Notes: a model not told the origin generated them from the letters alone. Positions 1 through 6,664 are shown, numbered from the stretch's first letter. The stretch: DNA of 10,501 nucleotides from CAYPTI01 sp964413525 [NCBI: uncultured bacterium] (GCA_964413525.1 CAYPTI010000045.1:1-10501); one strand, 5' to 3'. Translations and numbers: made by a program.

Positions 1-188
1 TCCTCGGGGACCTGCGCCTGGATCACGCTGACGTTCCCCGGGTGGACCTGAGTCCCGAAATGCTTCCCCTCCTCGTCCTTGCCCTCCATCATGGAGTAGC
101 GGGCGTAGTCCTCGATTCCGTGTTCGTCGAGGATTGCCTCGATGGCGGCTGAGTACTCGAAGTGGTACGTGACGTGAAGAAATTTCAT
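1..188 (-). CDS. Small RND-transporter-associated protein, PG0541-like (partial, 3' end outside window)
   Basis: The first 62 codons of a small soluble protein run off the left edge. It begins MKFLHVTYHFEYSAAIEAIL, has no signal peptide or membrane segment, and continues with DEHGIEDYARY (about residues 21-31) and GTQVHPGNVSVIQ (about 45-57). This layout, a beta-strand start, a helix ending in a DxxGI-Y turn, then a G-x(3)-HPG-N segment, resembles the small PG0541-type proteins encoded beside HAE1 RND pumps, which look like PII/CutA-type ferredoxin-like folds. The start ATG lies 7 bases after the pump's stop codon. A GGGAG at 201-205 inside the end of the pump gene can serve as ribosome site, so translation is probably coupled. 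The function in this family is not established; a cytosolic sensor or modulator of the pump is inference. The family call is from remembered pattern, not a search. Confidence 0.7.
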   Translation of the reverse strand, partial: MKFLHVTYHFEYSAAIEAILDEHGIEDYARYSMMEGKDEEGKHFGTQVHPGNVSVIQAQVPE

Positions 189-195
189 TTGACGG

Positions 196-3100
196 TTACG
201 CTCCCGAGTCGGTACGGATTCCGGATAGAACCATGAGGACGAACGCCAGCCCCCCGACGGCGATCAATCCCAGTGCGGTGCGGGGAACATCCAACCCCTC
301 AAGGTACCCCGAAAGCATCCCCGGGTACCAGCGCAAGATGATCCCGAGCAGGATAACCACCGCCCCCACCAGGGACAATCCCAGTTGAGAACCGGGGACC
401 TGAGCCATGGAGCCGACGGAAACCAGGGCCAGCAGGGCCGTCAGGGCCAGGAGGAGGACCAGGTTCATCCCGCTGACGGGCAGCTGAAAGCCGATCCACG
501 CCATCCAGACCCCGCTGCCGATCATCCCTAGGGCGAGCCCCAGACGGAGAGCCCGGAGCAGGCTTTCGTTCAACCAGCGGACCAGATCGTCCACCAGGGT
601 ATAGACCACCGGGACGACCAGGAGGGTGAGCGCCGAGGCCGTGAACATCCCCGCCGCCACCGTCCAGCCCATCGGAGCTCGGGATTCCCCGCCGGCCCCG
701 AACCCCAGGGCAATGGGCATCATCCCGAGGATCGTGGAAACAGCCGTCATCAGGACCGGGCGGAACCGGACCCGACCGCCCTCCCGGGCGGCTTCCATGA
801 CGTCGTAACCTCGTTCCACGAGGACGTTGGCGTAGTCGATGAGCAAAATTCCGTTTTTGGTCACCAGACCGATCAGCATGATCGTCCCGATAAAGACGAA
901 CACGCTGAAGGTCATGTCGAGCAGGTAGAGGGCTCCGTAGGCCCCGGTCACGGCGAGGGGAAGCGACATCATGATGGTGAACGGATGAAGCCAGGATTCG
1001 AACTGAGCGGCGAGAACCAGGTAGACGAACACGATGGCAAACACGAGGGAGATCAGGAGGTAGTAAAAGGATTCCTGCATGTCCTGAGCCTCGCCGCTCG
1101 TCACCCACTGGAACCCCTCCGGCAGGGTTTCGGAGAGGTGCCCCTGCAGTTTGTTGAGCGCGTCCCCCGTGGTGACGTCCGGGGGCGTGGAGGCCGAGAG
1201 GGTCACCGCCCGCAACCGGTTGAAGTGGTGGATTTCGCTGGGCCCGACGGCCTCTTCCGTCTCGACCAGGTTCCCCAGCGAGACCAGTTCCCCGCTCGAA
1301 CTCCGGATGTAGAGATCCTGAAGCACCGAGGGCACGTGGTTGTTCTGGCCGGCGATCTCGGGGATGACCTCGTACCGTTCGGCCCCTCGTTCGATTTCGG
1401 AAATCTCCGGCTCCCCGAGGAGAAATCGCATCGTGTTCGAGATGTCGGACACGGTGATCCCCATTTCGGAAGCCTTGTCCCGGTTCACCTGGACTCGTAC
1501 CTCCGGTTTGGCGATCGTCAGGTCGGAGTTAACCCCGACGAACTCCGGCTGGTCCCGCATCCAGGCGATGATGTCGTCCTTCTGGCGGGCCAGTTCCGTC
1601 AGGTCCTGGTGCTGCAACACCATCTGCAGGGGGGCTTCCCCTCCGCCCCCGGGTCCGCCGGGTTCCAGGACGAAGGCCTGCCCTCCGGGGAACCGGTGGA
1701 GCCGGTCCCGGACCTCCTGCATGACTTCGAGGTGGGTCCGTTCCCGCTGGGTCCGGTGGCTCATGTTGGCGAACGCGATCCCGCTGTTCACCTGCCCGGG
1801 GCCTCCCCCTCCCGACAGCCCGATGGCGAGGAAGTAACTTTCGACTTCGTCGACCTGTTCGAGGACCTGTTCGACGTTTTGGGCGTACCGGTCGGTGGCC
1901 TGGAGGGTGGCCCCCTCCGGGGTTTCGAAGGAAACCAGAAATTCACCCCGGTCAACTGATGGGGCAAACTCCTGGGAGAGACCGGTGAAGGCCAGGATCC
2001 CGACCCCGAACGCCAGCAGCGCGATGAGGATTACGGCCCAGCGGAACCGGAGGGACCAGTCCAGCAGGAATTTGTAGAACCGTTCCATCCCGTTCAGAAT
2101 GCCCTCCGTGGTCCTCCAGAGCCAGCCGTGCTGATCCGGGACGGTGAGCAACCGGGAGCACAGGACAGGGGTCAGGGTCAGGGCGGTAAAGGTCGACGCG
2201 AAGACGGTCACGGCCACCGTGACCCCGAACTGGAAGAAGAACCGTCCGATCAGCCCCTGGGTAAAGGCCACGGGAATGAACACGGCCGCCAGGGAGAGGG
2301 AGTTGGCGATGGCGGCGAAGGCGATTTCCGTGGTCCCCACCCGGGTCCCGGCCATCCGTTCGGCTCCCTCCTCCATGTGTCGGTAACAGCTCTCCAGGAC
2401 GACGATGGCGTCGTCCACCACGATCCCGATGACCAGGATAAACGAGAGCATGGTGAGGACGTTGAGGCTGAACCCGAAGGCGTAGATCAGGGCCATGCCG
2501 GCGGCCAGGGAGGTGGGGATCGCGATGCTGGTGATGATGGTTCCCCAGATCGACCGCAAAAAGAACAGGATCACCAGGATGACCAGCAACGTGGCGATGA
2601 TAATGGTGGACCTCAGGTCGGCGATGTTTTCCGCGATGTAAGTCGAGTTGTCCGAAGCGATCCTGTATTCCAGGCCGGGGGGGAGCTGGGTGGAAATTTC
2701 CTCGATTCGCTGACGGACGGTTTCGGCCAGCCGGACCGTGTTGGCGTCGGACTGCTTGACGATGCCCAGACCGACGGTCTGCTGGCCGGAGAACCGGGCG
2801 ACGTTCCGTTCGTTTTCCACCCCGTCGACGGCCCGTCCGACGTCCGAAAGCCTCACGGGGGACCCGTCCTGGTACGTCACGATCAGGTCGTTGAACGGTT
2901 CGGAGCCGCTGAACTGTCCCTCGGTTCGGACGAGAAATTCGCGCTGTTCCCCGGTGATCCGGCCCGACGGAATGTCGACGTTCTGCTGCTGGATGGTCTG
3001 GACCACGTCCTGGACGGTGGTCCGATGGGCGGCCAGTTTCTGCGGGTCCAGCTCAATTCGTACCGCGTACCGTTTTTCTCCCCCGATCTGTACCCGCCCG

Positions 3101-3612
3101 ACGCCCCGGATGGATTCAAGCCGGGGTTTGATGTTCTGATCGACGTAGTTGGTGAGTTCCACCGGGGACCAGCGTTCGTCCCCCAGGATGGTGAGCCACA
3201 TTACGGCCTGGGCGTCCGGATCCAGTTTCTCAATGATCGGGGCTTCCGCGTCCCCCGGCAGTTCACGCTGGGCCCGGTTCACGCGATCCCGGACGTCCTG
3301 AGCCGCGATGTCGATGTCCCGCCACAATTCAAATTCCGCCGTGATCGTGCCCACTTCCGGCCGGGCCGTGGACCGAAGTTCCTTGATTCCTTCCGTCGTG
3401 TTGATCTCTTCCTCGAGGGGTTCGAGGATTTCGGTCTCGATGACCTCCGGCTCGGCTCCGGGCAGAGTCACGTTGACGTTAACGACCGGAAACTCAACGT
3501 CGGGAAATTCCCGGACCGCCATCGAATTGTAACCGTAAACACCAAATACGCCGATGATCAGGAAGATCACGATCGTGAGGATGGGCCGGCGAATGCAGAA
3601 ATTCCAGATCAT
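196..3612 (-). CDS. HAE1-family RND multidrug efflux pump, with C-terminal membrane extension
   Basis: Inner-membrane proton-driven pump of 1138 residues, the transporter of a tripartite efflux system. TM1 is at about 10-28. The first periplasmic porter domain runs to about residue 335. TM2-TM6 follow, with VDDAIVV at 399-405 giving the proton-relay Asp pair (D400, D401, like AcrB D407/D408). A second periplasmic domain spans about 545-845, and TM8-TM12 end near 1008. K919 in the VTKNGILLIDYAN segment matches the conserved TM10 Lys of AcrB. Two features are odd. The AcrB-like switch loop is glycine-rich here (GGGGPGQ at 601-607). The protein continues about 125 residues past the usual end, with four further hydrophobic segments (about 1023-1044, 1050-1070, 1077-1096, 1111-1132). 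The start ATG follows the adaptor's stop by 16 bases, with a GGAG at 3624-3627. The substrate cannot be read from sequence. Confidence 0.96.
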   Translation of the reverse strand: MIWNFCIRRPILTIVIFLIIGVFGVYGYNSMAVREFPDVEFPVVNVNVTLPGAEPEVIETEILEPLEEEINTTEGIKELRSTARPEVGTITAEFELWRDIDIAAQDVRDRVNRAQRELPGDAEAPIIEKLDPDAQAVMWLTILGDERWSPVELTNYVDQNIKPRLESIRGVGRVQIGGEKRYAVRIELDPQKLAAHRTTVQDVVQTIQQQNVDIPSGRITGEQREFLVRTEGQFSGSEPFNDLIVTYQDGSPVRLSDVGRAVDGVENERNVARFSGQQTVGLGIVKQSDANTVRLAETVRQRIEEISTQLPPGLEYRIASDNSTYIAENIADLRSTIIIATLLVILVILFFLRSIWGTIITSIAIPTSLAAGMALIYAFGFSLNVLTMLSFILVIGIVVDDAIVVLESCYRHMEEGAERMAGTRVGTTEIAFAAIANSLSLAAVFIPVAFTQGLIGRFFFQFGVTVAVTVFASTFTALTLTPVLCSRLLTVPDQHGWLWRTTEGILNGMERFYKFLLDWSLRFRWAVILIALLAFGVGILAFTGLSQEFAPSVDRGEFLVSFETPEGATLQATDRYAQNVEQVLEQVDEVESYFLAIGLSGGGGPGQVNSGIAFANMSHRTQRERTHLEVMQEVRDRLHRFPGGQAFVLEPGGPGGGGEAPLQMVLQHQDLTELARQKDDIIAWMRDQPEFVGVNSDLTIAKPEVRVQVNRDKASEMGITVSDISNTMRFLLGEPEISEIERGAERYEVIPEIAGQNNHVPSVLQDLYIRSSSGELVSLGNLVETEEAVGPSEIHHFNRLRAVTLSASTPPDVTTGDALNKLQGHLSETLPEGFQWVTSGEAQDMQESFYYLLISLVFAIVFVYLVLAAQFESWLHPFTIMMSLPLAVTGAYGALYLLDMTFSVFVFIGTIMLIGLVTKNGILLIDYANVLVERGYDVMEAAREGGRVRFRPVLMTAVSTILGMMPIALGFGAGGESRAPMGWTVAAGMFTASALTLLVVPVVYTLVDDLVRWLNESLLRALRLGLALGMIGSGVWMAWIGFQLPVSGMNLVLLLALTALLALVSVGSMAQVPGSQLGLSLVGAVVILLGIILRWYPGMLSGYLEGLDVPRTALGLIAVGGLAFVLMVLSGIRTDSGA

Positions 3613-3628
3613 GGGGCCGGTTGCTCCA

Positions 3629-4735
3629 TCATTCGTTGATGATCTGAACCCGGGAGCCGTCCGTCAGGTTCTGATGACCCGATTGGACGACTCGTGCCCC
3701 CGGTTGAAGACCCTCCCGGATCTCCACCAGCCCGGGTCGACGGATGCCGGGTTCCACCGAACGGCGGTGCGCCTCACCGTTCTCAACCGTAAACAGGATG
3801 TATCCTTCCGTGGTCCCCACCAGGGCCTCGGCCGGGATCACGGGACGGTTCTCCAGGGTTTGCAGGGTGAGTTCGACCCGGGCGTAGGCTCCGGGTTTCG
3901 CGGCCCGATTGGAGTTGTCGATCCGGGCCTTTACGAGCAGATCCCGGGTTTGCTCCCGGATGCTTGGGCTCACGAACGTCACCGAACCCCGAAGCGTGGT
4001 GTCCGGCAGGGAACTCACGTGAACCCGTACGGTCTGGCCGGGTTCGATTCGGCCGGCGAATCGCCCGGGTACGGTAAATTGAACTTCCAGCGGATCGAGC
4101 CGGTACAGCACGGACACGACGGTGCCGGGCTGAACGTAGTTTCCGGAATCGACCTCTCGTGATCCCATGATGCCCGCGTAGGGGGCGTGGATGGTCGCGT
4201 CCTCCAGTTGTTCGCGGGCTTCCTCAACCTGGGCCTCGAGCTGTTGAACCCGGGCCCGGGCCGACTCGAGGGCGGTCCGGGAGTTGTCGTACTCCTGTTC
4301 CGAAATCAATTCCTCTTCGATCAGCCGTTCGTTGCGCTCGAACGTCTGGCGAGCGTTGTCCCGGTTCGCCCTCGCTTCGCTCAGGGAGTGTCGGCGGGCC
4401 TCGTACTGCTGACGGAGTCGGTCATCGTCCAGCTGAACCAGCGTGTCGCCCCGGCTGACCCGTTCCCCCTCCGTGAAGGTAATTTCCTCGATACGTCCGG
4501 CGATCTCCGGGCTGATTCGAACCGTCTGGCTCGCCTGGAGGGTCCCCACGGCCTGGACGGTTTCCTCGAGGGTTTCCGTCTGCACCGTATGGACTTGGAC
4601 GGGGATGCCTTCTTCCCGGGTCTCCTCGGTCTGTTGCTCTCCGGAGGAGGTACAACCCCCGACCATCACGAGGGATAGCACCAAAACCATAACGAACCAG
4701 CCGGTGACTCCGTTGGGTCGGTTGCCGTTGATCAT
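3629..4735 (-). CDS. RND efflux periplasmic adaptor (membrane fusion protein), lipoprotein
   Basis: Adaptor of 368 residues that joins the RND pump to an outer-membrane channel. A hydrophobic signal (about 12-27) ends in VGGC, a lipobox-like site with C28 as the predicted lipidated residue, so the protein is probably membrane-anchored by lipid. Domains in order: half lipoyl motif (about 64-104, with PEIAGRI and GERVSRGDTLVQLDD), an alpha-helical hairpin coiled coil (about 105-178, rich in Glu/Arg/Gln), the second half lipoyl motif (TIHAPYAGIMGSREVDSGNYV, split at 181-201), a beta-barrel domain (about 213-295), and a membrane-proximal domain to the C terminus. It is of AcrA/MexA type and normal length. 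An AAGGAG at 4746-4751, 10 bases before ATG, fixes the start. It is the first gene of the adaptor-pump-small protein operon. No outer-membrane channel gene is visible; it may lie left of the window or elsewhere. Confidence 0.95.
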   Translation of the reverse strand: MINGNRPNGVTGWFVMVLVLSLVMVGGCTSSGEQQTEETREEGIPVQVHTVQTETLEETVQAVGTLQASQTVRISPEIAGRIEEITFTEGERVSRGDTLVQLDDDRLRQQYEARRHSLSEARANRDNARQTFERNERLIEEELISEQEYDNSRTALESARARVQQLEAQVEEAREQLEDATIHAPYAGIMGSREVDSGNYVQPGTVVSVLYRLDPLEVQFTVPGRFAGRIEPGQTVRVHVSSLPDTTLRGSVTFVSPSIREQTRDLLVKARIDNSNRAAKPGAYARVELTLQTLENRPVIPAEALVGTTEGYILFTVENGEAHRRSVEPGIRRPGLVEIREGLQPGARVVQSGHQNLTDGSRVQIINE

Positions 4736-4857
4736 GAATGCGGGTCTCCTTGGGGTTCGGGGGCCGGCCGGACGGTCGTCCTACCGACCAGGTTCCCCTG
4801 AATTCGGACAGATTGATGACCACCTGATGCATGGAACGCTTTCGATCGAATCCGTTA

Positions 4858-4885
4858 AGGGTAGAACCGGGCGCATCGATATCAA
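4858..4885 (-). promoter_or_regulatory. Candidate promoter for the efflux operon
   Basis: On the minus strand TTGATA (4880-4885, 5 of 6 to the -35 consensus) is followed after 16 bases by TACCCT (4858-4863, a weak -10 match). Predicted transcription would begin near 4850, at the edge of the perfect palindrome TTCGATCGAA (4841-4850), and one ATCGAT palindrome (4875-4880) overlaps the -35 and spacer. This placement would suit repression by the upstream TetR-type protein. The -10 box is poor, so the call is tentative; the operon could also be read through from the regulator's promoter. Confidence 0.3.
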
Positions 4886-5022
4886 CATCGGTGGATCGAT
4901 CGGTTCCGTCGTCGATGTGTGTTAACCCGTCGGGGAGCGCCGTTCGTTCGCTTCGGTCCTCCCTGAAGTCGTCCCGGCGGGCGGAAGGCAACCACCGGGA
5001 CCGGGCGATCCGACGGGGTTCG

Positions 5023-5043
5023 TTCCGCCCGGATCCGGCGGAA
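5023..5043 (-). terminator. GC-rich hairpin just after the regulator gene
   Basis: A perfect inverted repeat with 7-base arms (TTCCGCC / GGCGGAA) and a 7-base centre starts 7 bases downstream of the regulator's stop codon. The RNA would form a stable hairpin. No run of T follows on the minus strand, so it is not a classical intrinsic terminator. It may weaken read-through into the efflux operon or protect the 3' end of the message. Confidence 0.4.
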
Positions 5044-5050
5044 GTTCAAG

Positions 5051-5659
5051 TCACGAATCGTCGTCACGGGGTTCCGATGGGGGCTTTAATCCACCGAACA
5101 GGATTCGCAGCATCTGTTGGCGGTAGGCCTCGGGATCCGAATCGAGCGAAAAGATCGTTCGTTCTCGCAGATGGCCCCAGATCCAGCTCAAAAAGAGCCG
5201 CGACACCAGCTCGGGGTCCTCGTACCTCCAGTTCGACTCCCGCCGGAGGGCCTGACGAAACACCTCGGTCACCCGGGATCGGTACCGCTTCCACTGTTCG
5301 AACACGGACTCCATTTCGTCCCCCGAGTGCTGGATCCCCTCTCTCACCACAATGTCGACCAATGGCCGTTTGGATTGGAAAAATTCAAAATGGGCGTCCA
5401 GGATTCGTTGCAACTGTTTCTCCGCCGGTTCGGGTTGATCGAGAATCTCATCAAGAATGACGATGAGTTCGCGGGTCGCCTGTTTCAAGACGCTCCCGAA
5501 CAGGTTTTGTTTGTCCCCAAAATGCCGGTAGACGGTCCCCTTGCCGACCCCGGCTCGGTCGGCGATGTTCCGGACGACGGTACCATGAAACCCGTGTTCC
5601 GAAAATTCCGCTTCCGCGGCCTGCAAAATGGTTCGCTCGGTTTCGGATAACGATTTCAG
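5051..5659 (-). CDS. TetR/AcrR-family transcriptional regulator of the efflux locus
   Basis: DNA-binding repressor-type protein of 202 residues if started at the CTG at 5657-5659. The N terminus then reads MKSLSETERTILQAAEAEFS, a normal TetR first helix. The helix-turn-helix lies at about 28-58, with IADRAGVGKGTVYRHFGDK carrying the family's recognition helix (GTVYRHF). The C-terminal ligand-binding part (about 60-202) is helical and includes a WIWGHLRERT stretch. No in-frame ATG or GTG lies near the domain start. The next usable start, TTG at 5624-5626, lacks a ribosome site and would remove part of helix 1, whereas the CTG sits 9 bases after GGAGG. The gene is upstream of, and on the same strand as, the adaptor-pump operon, and divergent from the hydrolase. 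It is probably the local repressor of the pump and of itself; this is inference from position. Confidence 0.9.
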   Translation of the reverse strand: MKSLSETERTILQAAEAEFSEHGFHGTVVRNIADRAGVGKGTVYRHFGDKQNLFGSVLKQATRELIVILDEILDQPEPAEKQLQRILDAHFEFFQSKRPLVDIVVREGIQHSGDEMESVFEQWKRYRSRVTEVFRQALRRESNWRYEDPELVSRLFLSWIWGHLRERTIFSLDSDPEAYRQQMLRILFGGLKPPSEPRDDDS

Positions 5660-5668
5660 GACGCACCG

Positions 5669-5673
5669 CCTCC
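5669..5673 (-). promoter_or_regulatory. Shine-Dalgarno GGAGG that places the regulator's start at CTG
   Basis: GGAGG on the minus strand is followed by 9 bases and then CTG (5657-5659), which opens the frame encoding a complete TetR N terminus. No ATG, GTG or TTG in that frame lies at a suitable distance. A GTG occurs between them but in another frame. Confidence 0.6.
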
Positions 5674-5691
5674 GGACGGACGAGTCCGTCC
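5674..5691. promoter_or_regulatory. 18-base palindrome, candidate regulator operator
   Basis: GGACGGAC-GA-GTCCGTCC is a perfect inverted repeat of 8-base arms around a 2-base centre. It abuts the -10 box of the regulator's promoter (5692-5697) on one side and the GGAGG ribosome site (5669-5673) on the other, so it covers the expected transcription start. Size and position fit a TetR-family autoregulatory operator. Short GGACGG words recur in this GC-rich DNA, but not as an 18-base palindrome. Confidence 0.55.
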
Positions 5692-5721
5692 ATCGTATCC
5701 CGCCGGTTGATAAGATGTCAA
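5692..5721 (-). promoter_or_regulatory. Sigma-70-type promoter of the regulator gene
   Basis: On the minus strand a perfect TTGACA -35 box (5716-5721) is followed after 18 bases by TACGAT (5692-5697), 4 of 6 to the -10 consensus. Transcription would start around 5684-5687, giving a leader of only about 25-30 bases before the CTG start. It is the best promoter in the window. Confidence 0.65.
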
Positions 5722-5725
5722 ACGG
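5703..5725. repeat. Imperfect inverted repeat over the regulator's -35 box
   Basis: CCGGTTGA (5703-5710) and TCAAACGG (5718-5725) are inverted copies with 7 of 8 matches around a 7-base centre; the core is TTGA-N7-TCAA. It overlaps the -35 box and spacer of the regulator's promoter and is AT-rich for this DNA. It may be a second protein-binding site, or the symmetry may be incidental to the TTGACA box. Confidence 0.3.
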
Positions 5726-5779
5726 CCTCGCCGGGGAGGGGGCAGGAAGGGGGGACGAACGGAGGAACCGGGACGATTG

Positions 5780-5807
5780 TTGTCGGAGGGGGCTGGCTTG
5801 ATAGCAT
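5780..5807 (+). promoter_or_regulatory. Candidate promoter of the hydrolase gene
   Basis: TTGTCG (5780-5785) and TAGCAT (5802-5807) are 16 bases apart, each with 4 of 6 consensus matches, and lie 31 bases before the hydrolase ATG. The match is moderate only. The site does not overlap the divergent regulator promoter. Confidence 0.3.
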
Positions 5808-5838
5808 CCGAAAAACTCGTTCGGAAGGTTGATTTCTT

Positions 5839-6567
5839 ATGCAACGGTTTGTGCTGGTTCACGGTTCCTGGCACGACGGATCCGCCTACGAACCCATCGC
5901 CGAACGGCTGGAGGACCGCGGACATACCGCTTACACCCCGACGATCGCCGGACACGGCGAGGGGGTGGACAAGGACGTCGATCACGCGGACTGCGTCGAG
6001 TCGATCGTGGACTTCATTGTGGAGCGGGACCTGGAGGAGATCGTCCTCCACGGTCACAGTTTCGGAGGAACGGTGATCGCCAAAGTCGCCGAGGCCATCC
6101 CGGACCGGATCGACCGGCTCGTGTTTCAGAACGGGTTTGTGCCGGAGGACGGCAACAGCCTGATGGACGAGGTTCCCCCGGTCTACCGACAGTTGTTCAA
6201 CCAGTTGGCGGAGGAGTCGGACGACAACACCGTGATGATTCCCTTTGGAATCTGGCGGGAACGGTTCATCAACGACGGCGACATGGACCGGGCCCGGTCG
6301 AGCTACGATCAGCTGTCGACCGAACCGTTTCAGCCCTTCGTGGACAAACTTGACTTAGACGAGTTTTACTCCCTCGATCTTCCGTCCAGCTACATCAACG
6401 CGACCGAGGACGTGGCGCTTCCCCAGCAGGCCGAGTGGTGCTGGCACCCGAGAATGTCCAGCCGGTTGGGCATCTTTCGGTTGGTCCAGCTGCCGGGGAG
6501 TCACGAAGTCGTGTTCACCGATCCGGTCGGGCTGACCGACGCGATTGTGCGTGCCGGCCGCCCATGA
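5839..6567 (+). CDS. Alpha/beta-fold hydrolase (salicylate esterase / hydroxynitrile-lyase-like type)
   Basis: Cytosolic enzyme of 242 residues with no signal peptide. It opens with a beta-strand and the oxyanion-hole motif VHGSWHDGSAY (7-17). The nucleophile elbow is GHSFGG (72-77, Ser74). The likely acid is Asp191 in NATED and the catalytic His is His222 in LPGSHEVVFTDP. Length and motif spacing match the compact AB_hydrolase_6-type esterases that include plant methyl-salicylate esterases and pyrethroid hydrolases. The substrate is unknown. A GGAAGG at 5823-5828, 10 bases before ATG, supports the start. The gene is divergent from the TetR-type regulator with about 180 bases between them, so joint control is possible; hydrolysis of an ester compound linked to the pump would be speculation. 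Confidence 0.9.
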   Translation: MQRFVLVHGSWHDGSAYEPIAERLEDRGHTAYTPTIAGHGEGVDKDVDHADCVESIVDFIVERDLEEIVLHGHSFGGTVIAKVAEAIPDRIDRLVFQNGFVPEDGNSLMDEVPPVYRQLFNQLAEESDDNTVMIPFGIWRERFINDGDMDRARSSYDQLSTEPFQPFVDKLDLDEFYSLDLPSSYINATEDVALPQQAEWCWHPRMSSRLGIFRLVQLPGSHEVVFTDPVGLTDAIVRAGRP

Positions 6568-6664
6568 CCCTGTCCGATGGCCGGGGGTCCTCGATCCGAA
6601 CGTCACCATCCGAACCGTTTGGTTTCCCCTGAAGGGGGAATGATAGTTCCTGCGAGCCGGAGGG
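6568..6664 (+). other. Spacer between hydrolase and lipid kinase, with inverted repeat TTCCCC/GGGGAA
   Basis: This 97-base gap holds TTCCCC (6624-6629) and GGGGAA (6635-6640), perfect inverted copies around 5 bases. There is no T-run after it, so it is not a standard terminator. It lies between a poor -35-like TTTGGT (6618-6623) and TGATAG (6641-6646), 17 bases apart, so an operator within a weak promoter is one possible reading. The kinase could equally be co-transcribed with the hydrolase. Confidence 0.3.

Larger units (their letters stand above)
4736..5050. other. 315-base non-coding stretch between regulator and adaptor gene
   Basis: No convincing gene is present. Open frames through it lack ribosome sites and recognisable proteins. 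Reading toward the adaptor gene (minus strand), it contains a hairpin just after the regulator's stop (5023-5043), a weak promoter candidate (4858-4885), a perfect 10-base palindrome TTCGATCGAA (4841-4850), two ATCGAT palindromes exactly 20 bases apart (4875-4880 and 4895-4900), a GGACG-GT-CGTCC inverted repeat (4770-4781) and the adaptor's Shine-Dalgarno (4746-4751). The palindromes near the promoter candidate make this the likely operator region of the efflux operon, but none matches the regulator's own 18-base palindrome well. Confidence 0.6.

Noticed and set aside
985-1959. 324-codon plus-strand frame opposite the pump
   Set aside because: Shadow of the pump's codon bias; no ribosome site or recognisable motif.
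2128-3639. Long open frame (503 codons) on the plus strand opposite the RND pump
   Set aside because: It is antisense to a clearly conserved pump, has an Asp/Gly/Arg-rich low-complexity composition typical of a GC-rich shadow frame, and shows no known domain.
4831-5460. Plus-strand frame of 209 codons across the regulator and the non-coding gap
   Set aside because: Ser/Arg/Pro-rich shadow composition, antisense to the TetR gene, without ribosome site support.
5627-5659. Regulator starting only at TTG 5624-5626
   Set aside because: No ribosome site precedes it, and it would lose part of helix 1; the CTG with GGAGG fits better, though experiment is needed.
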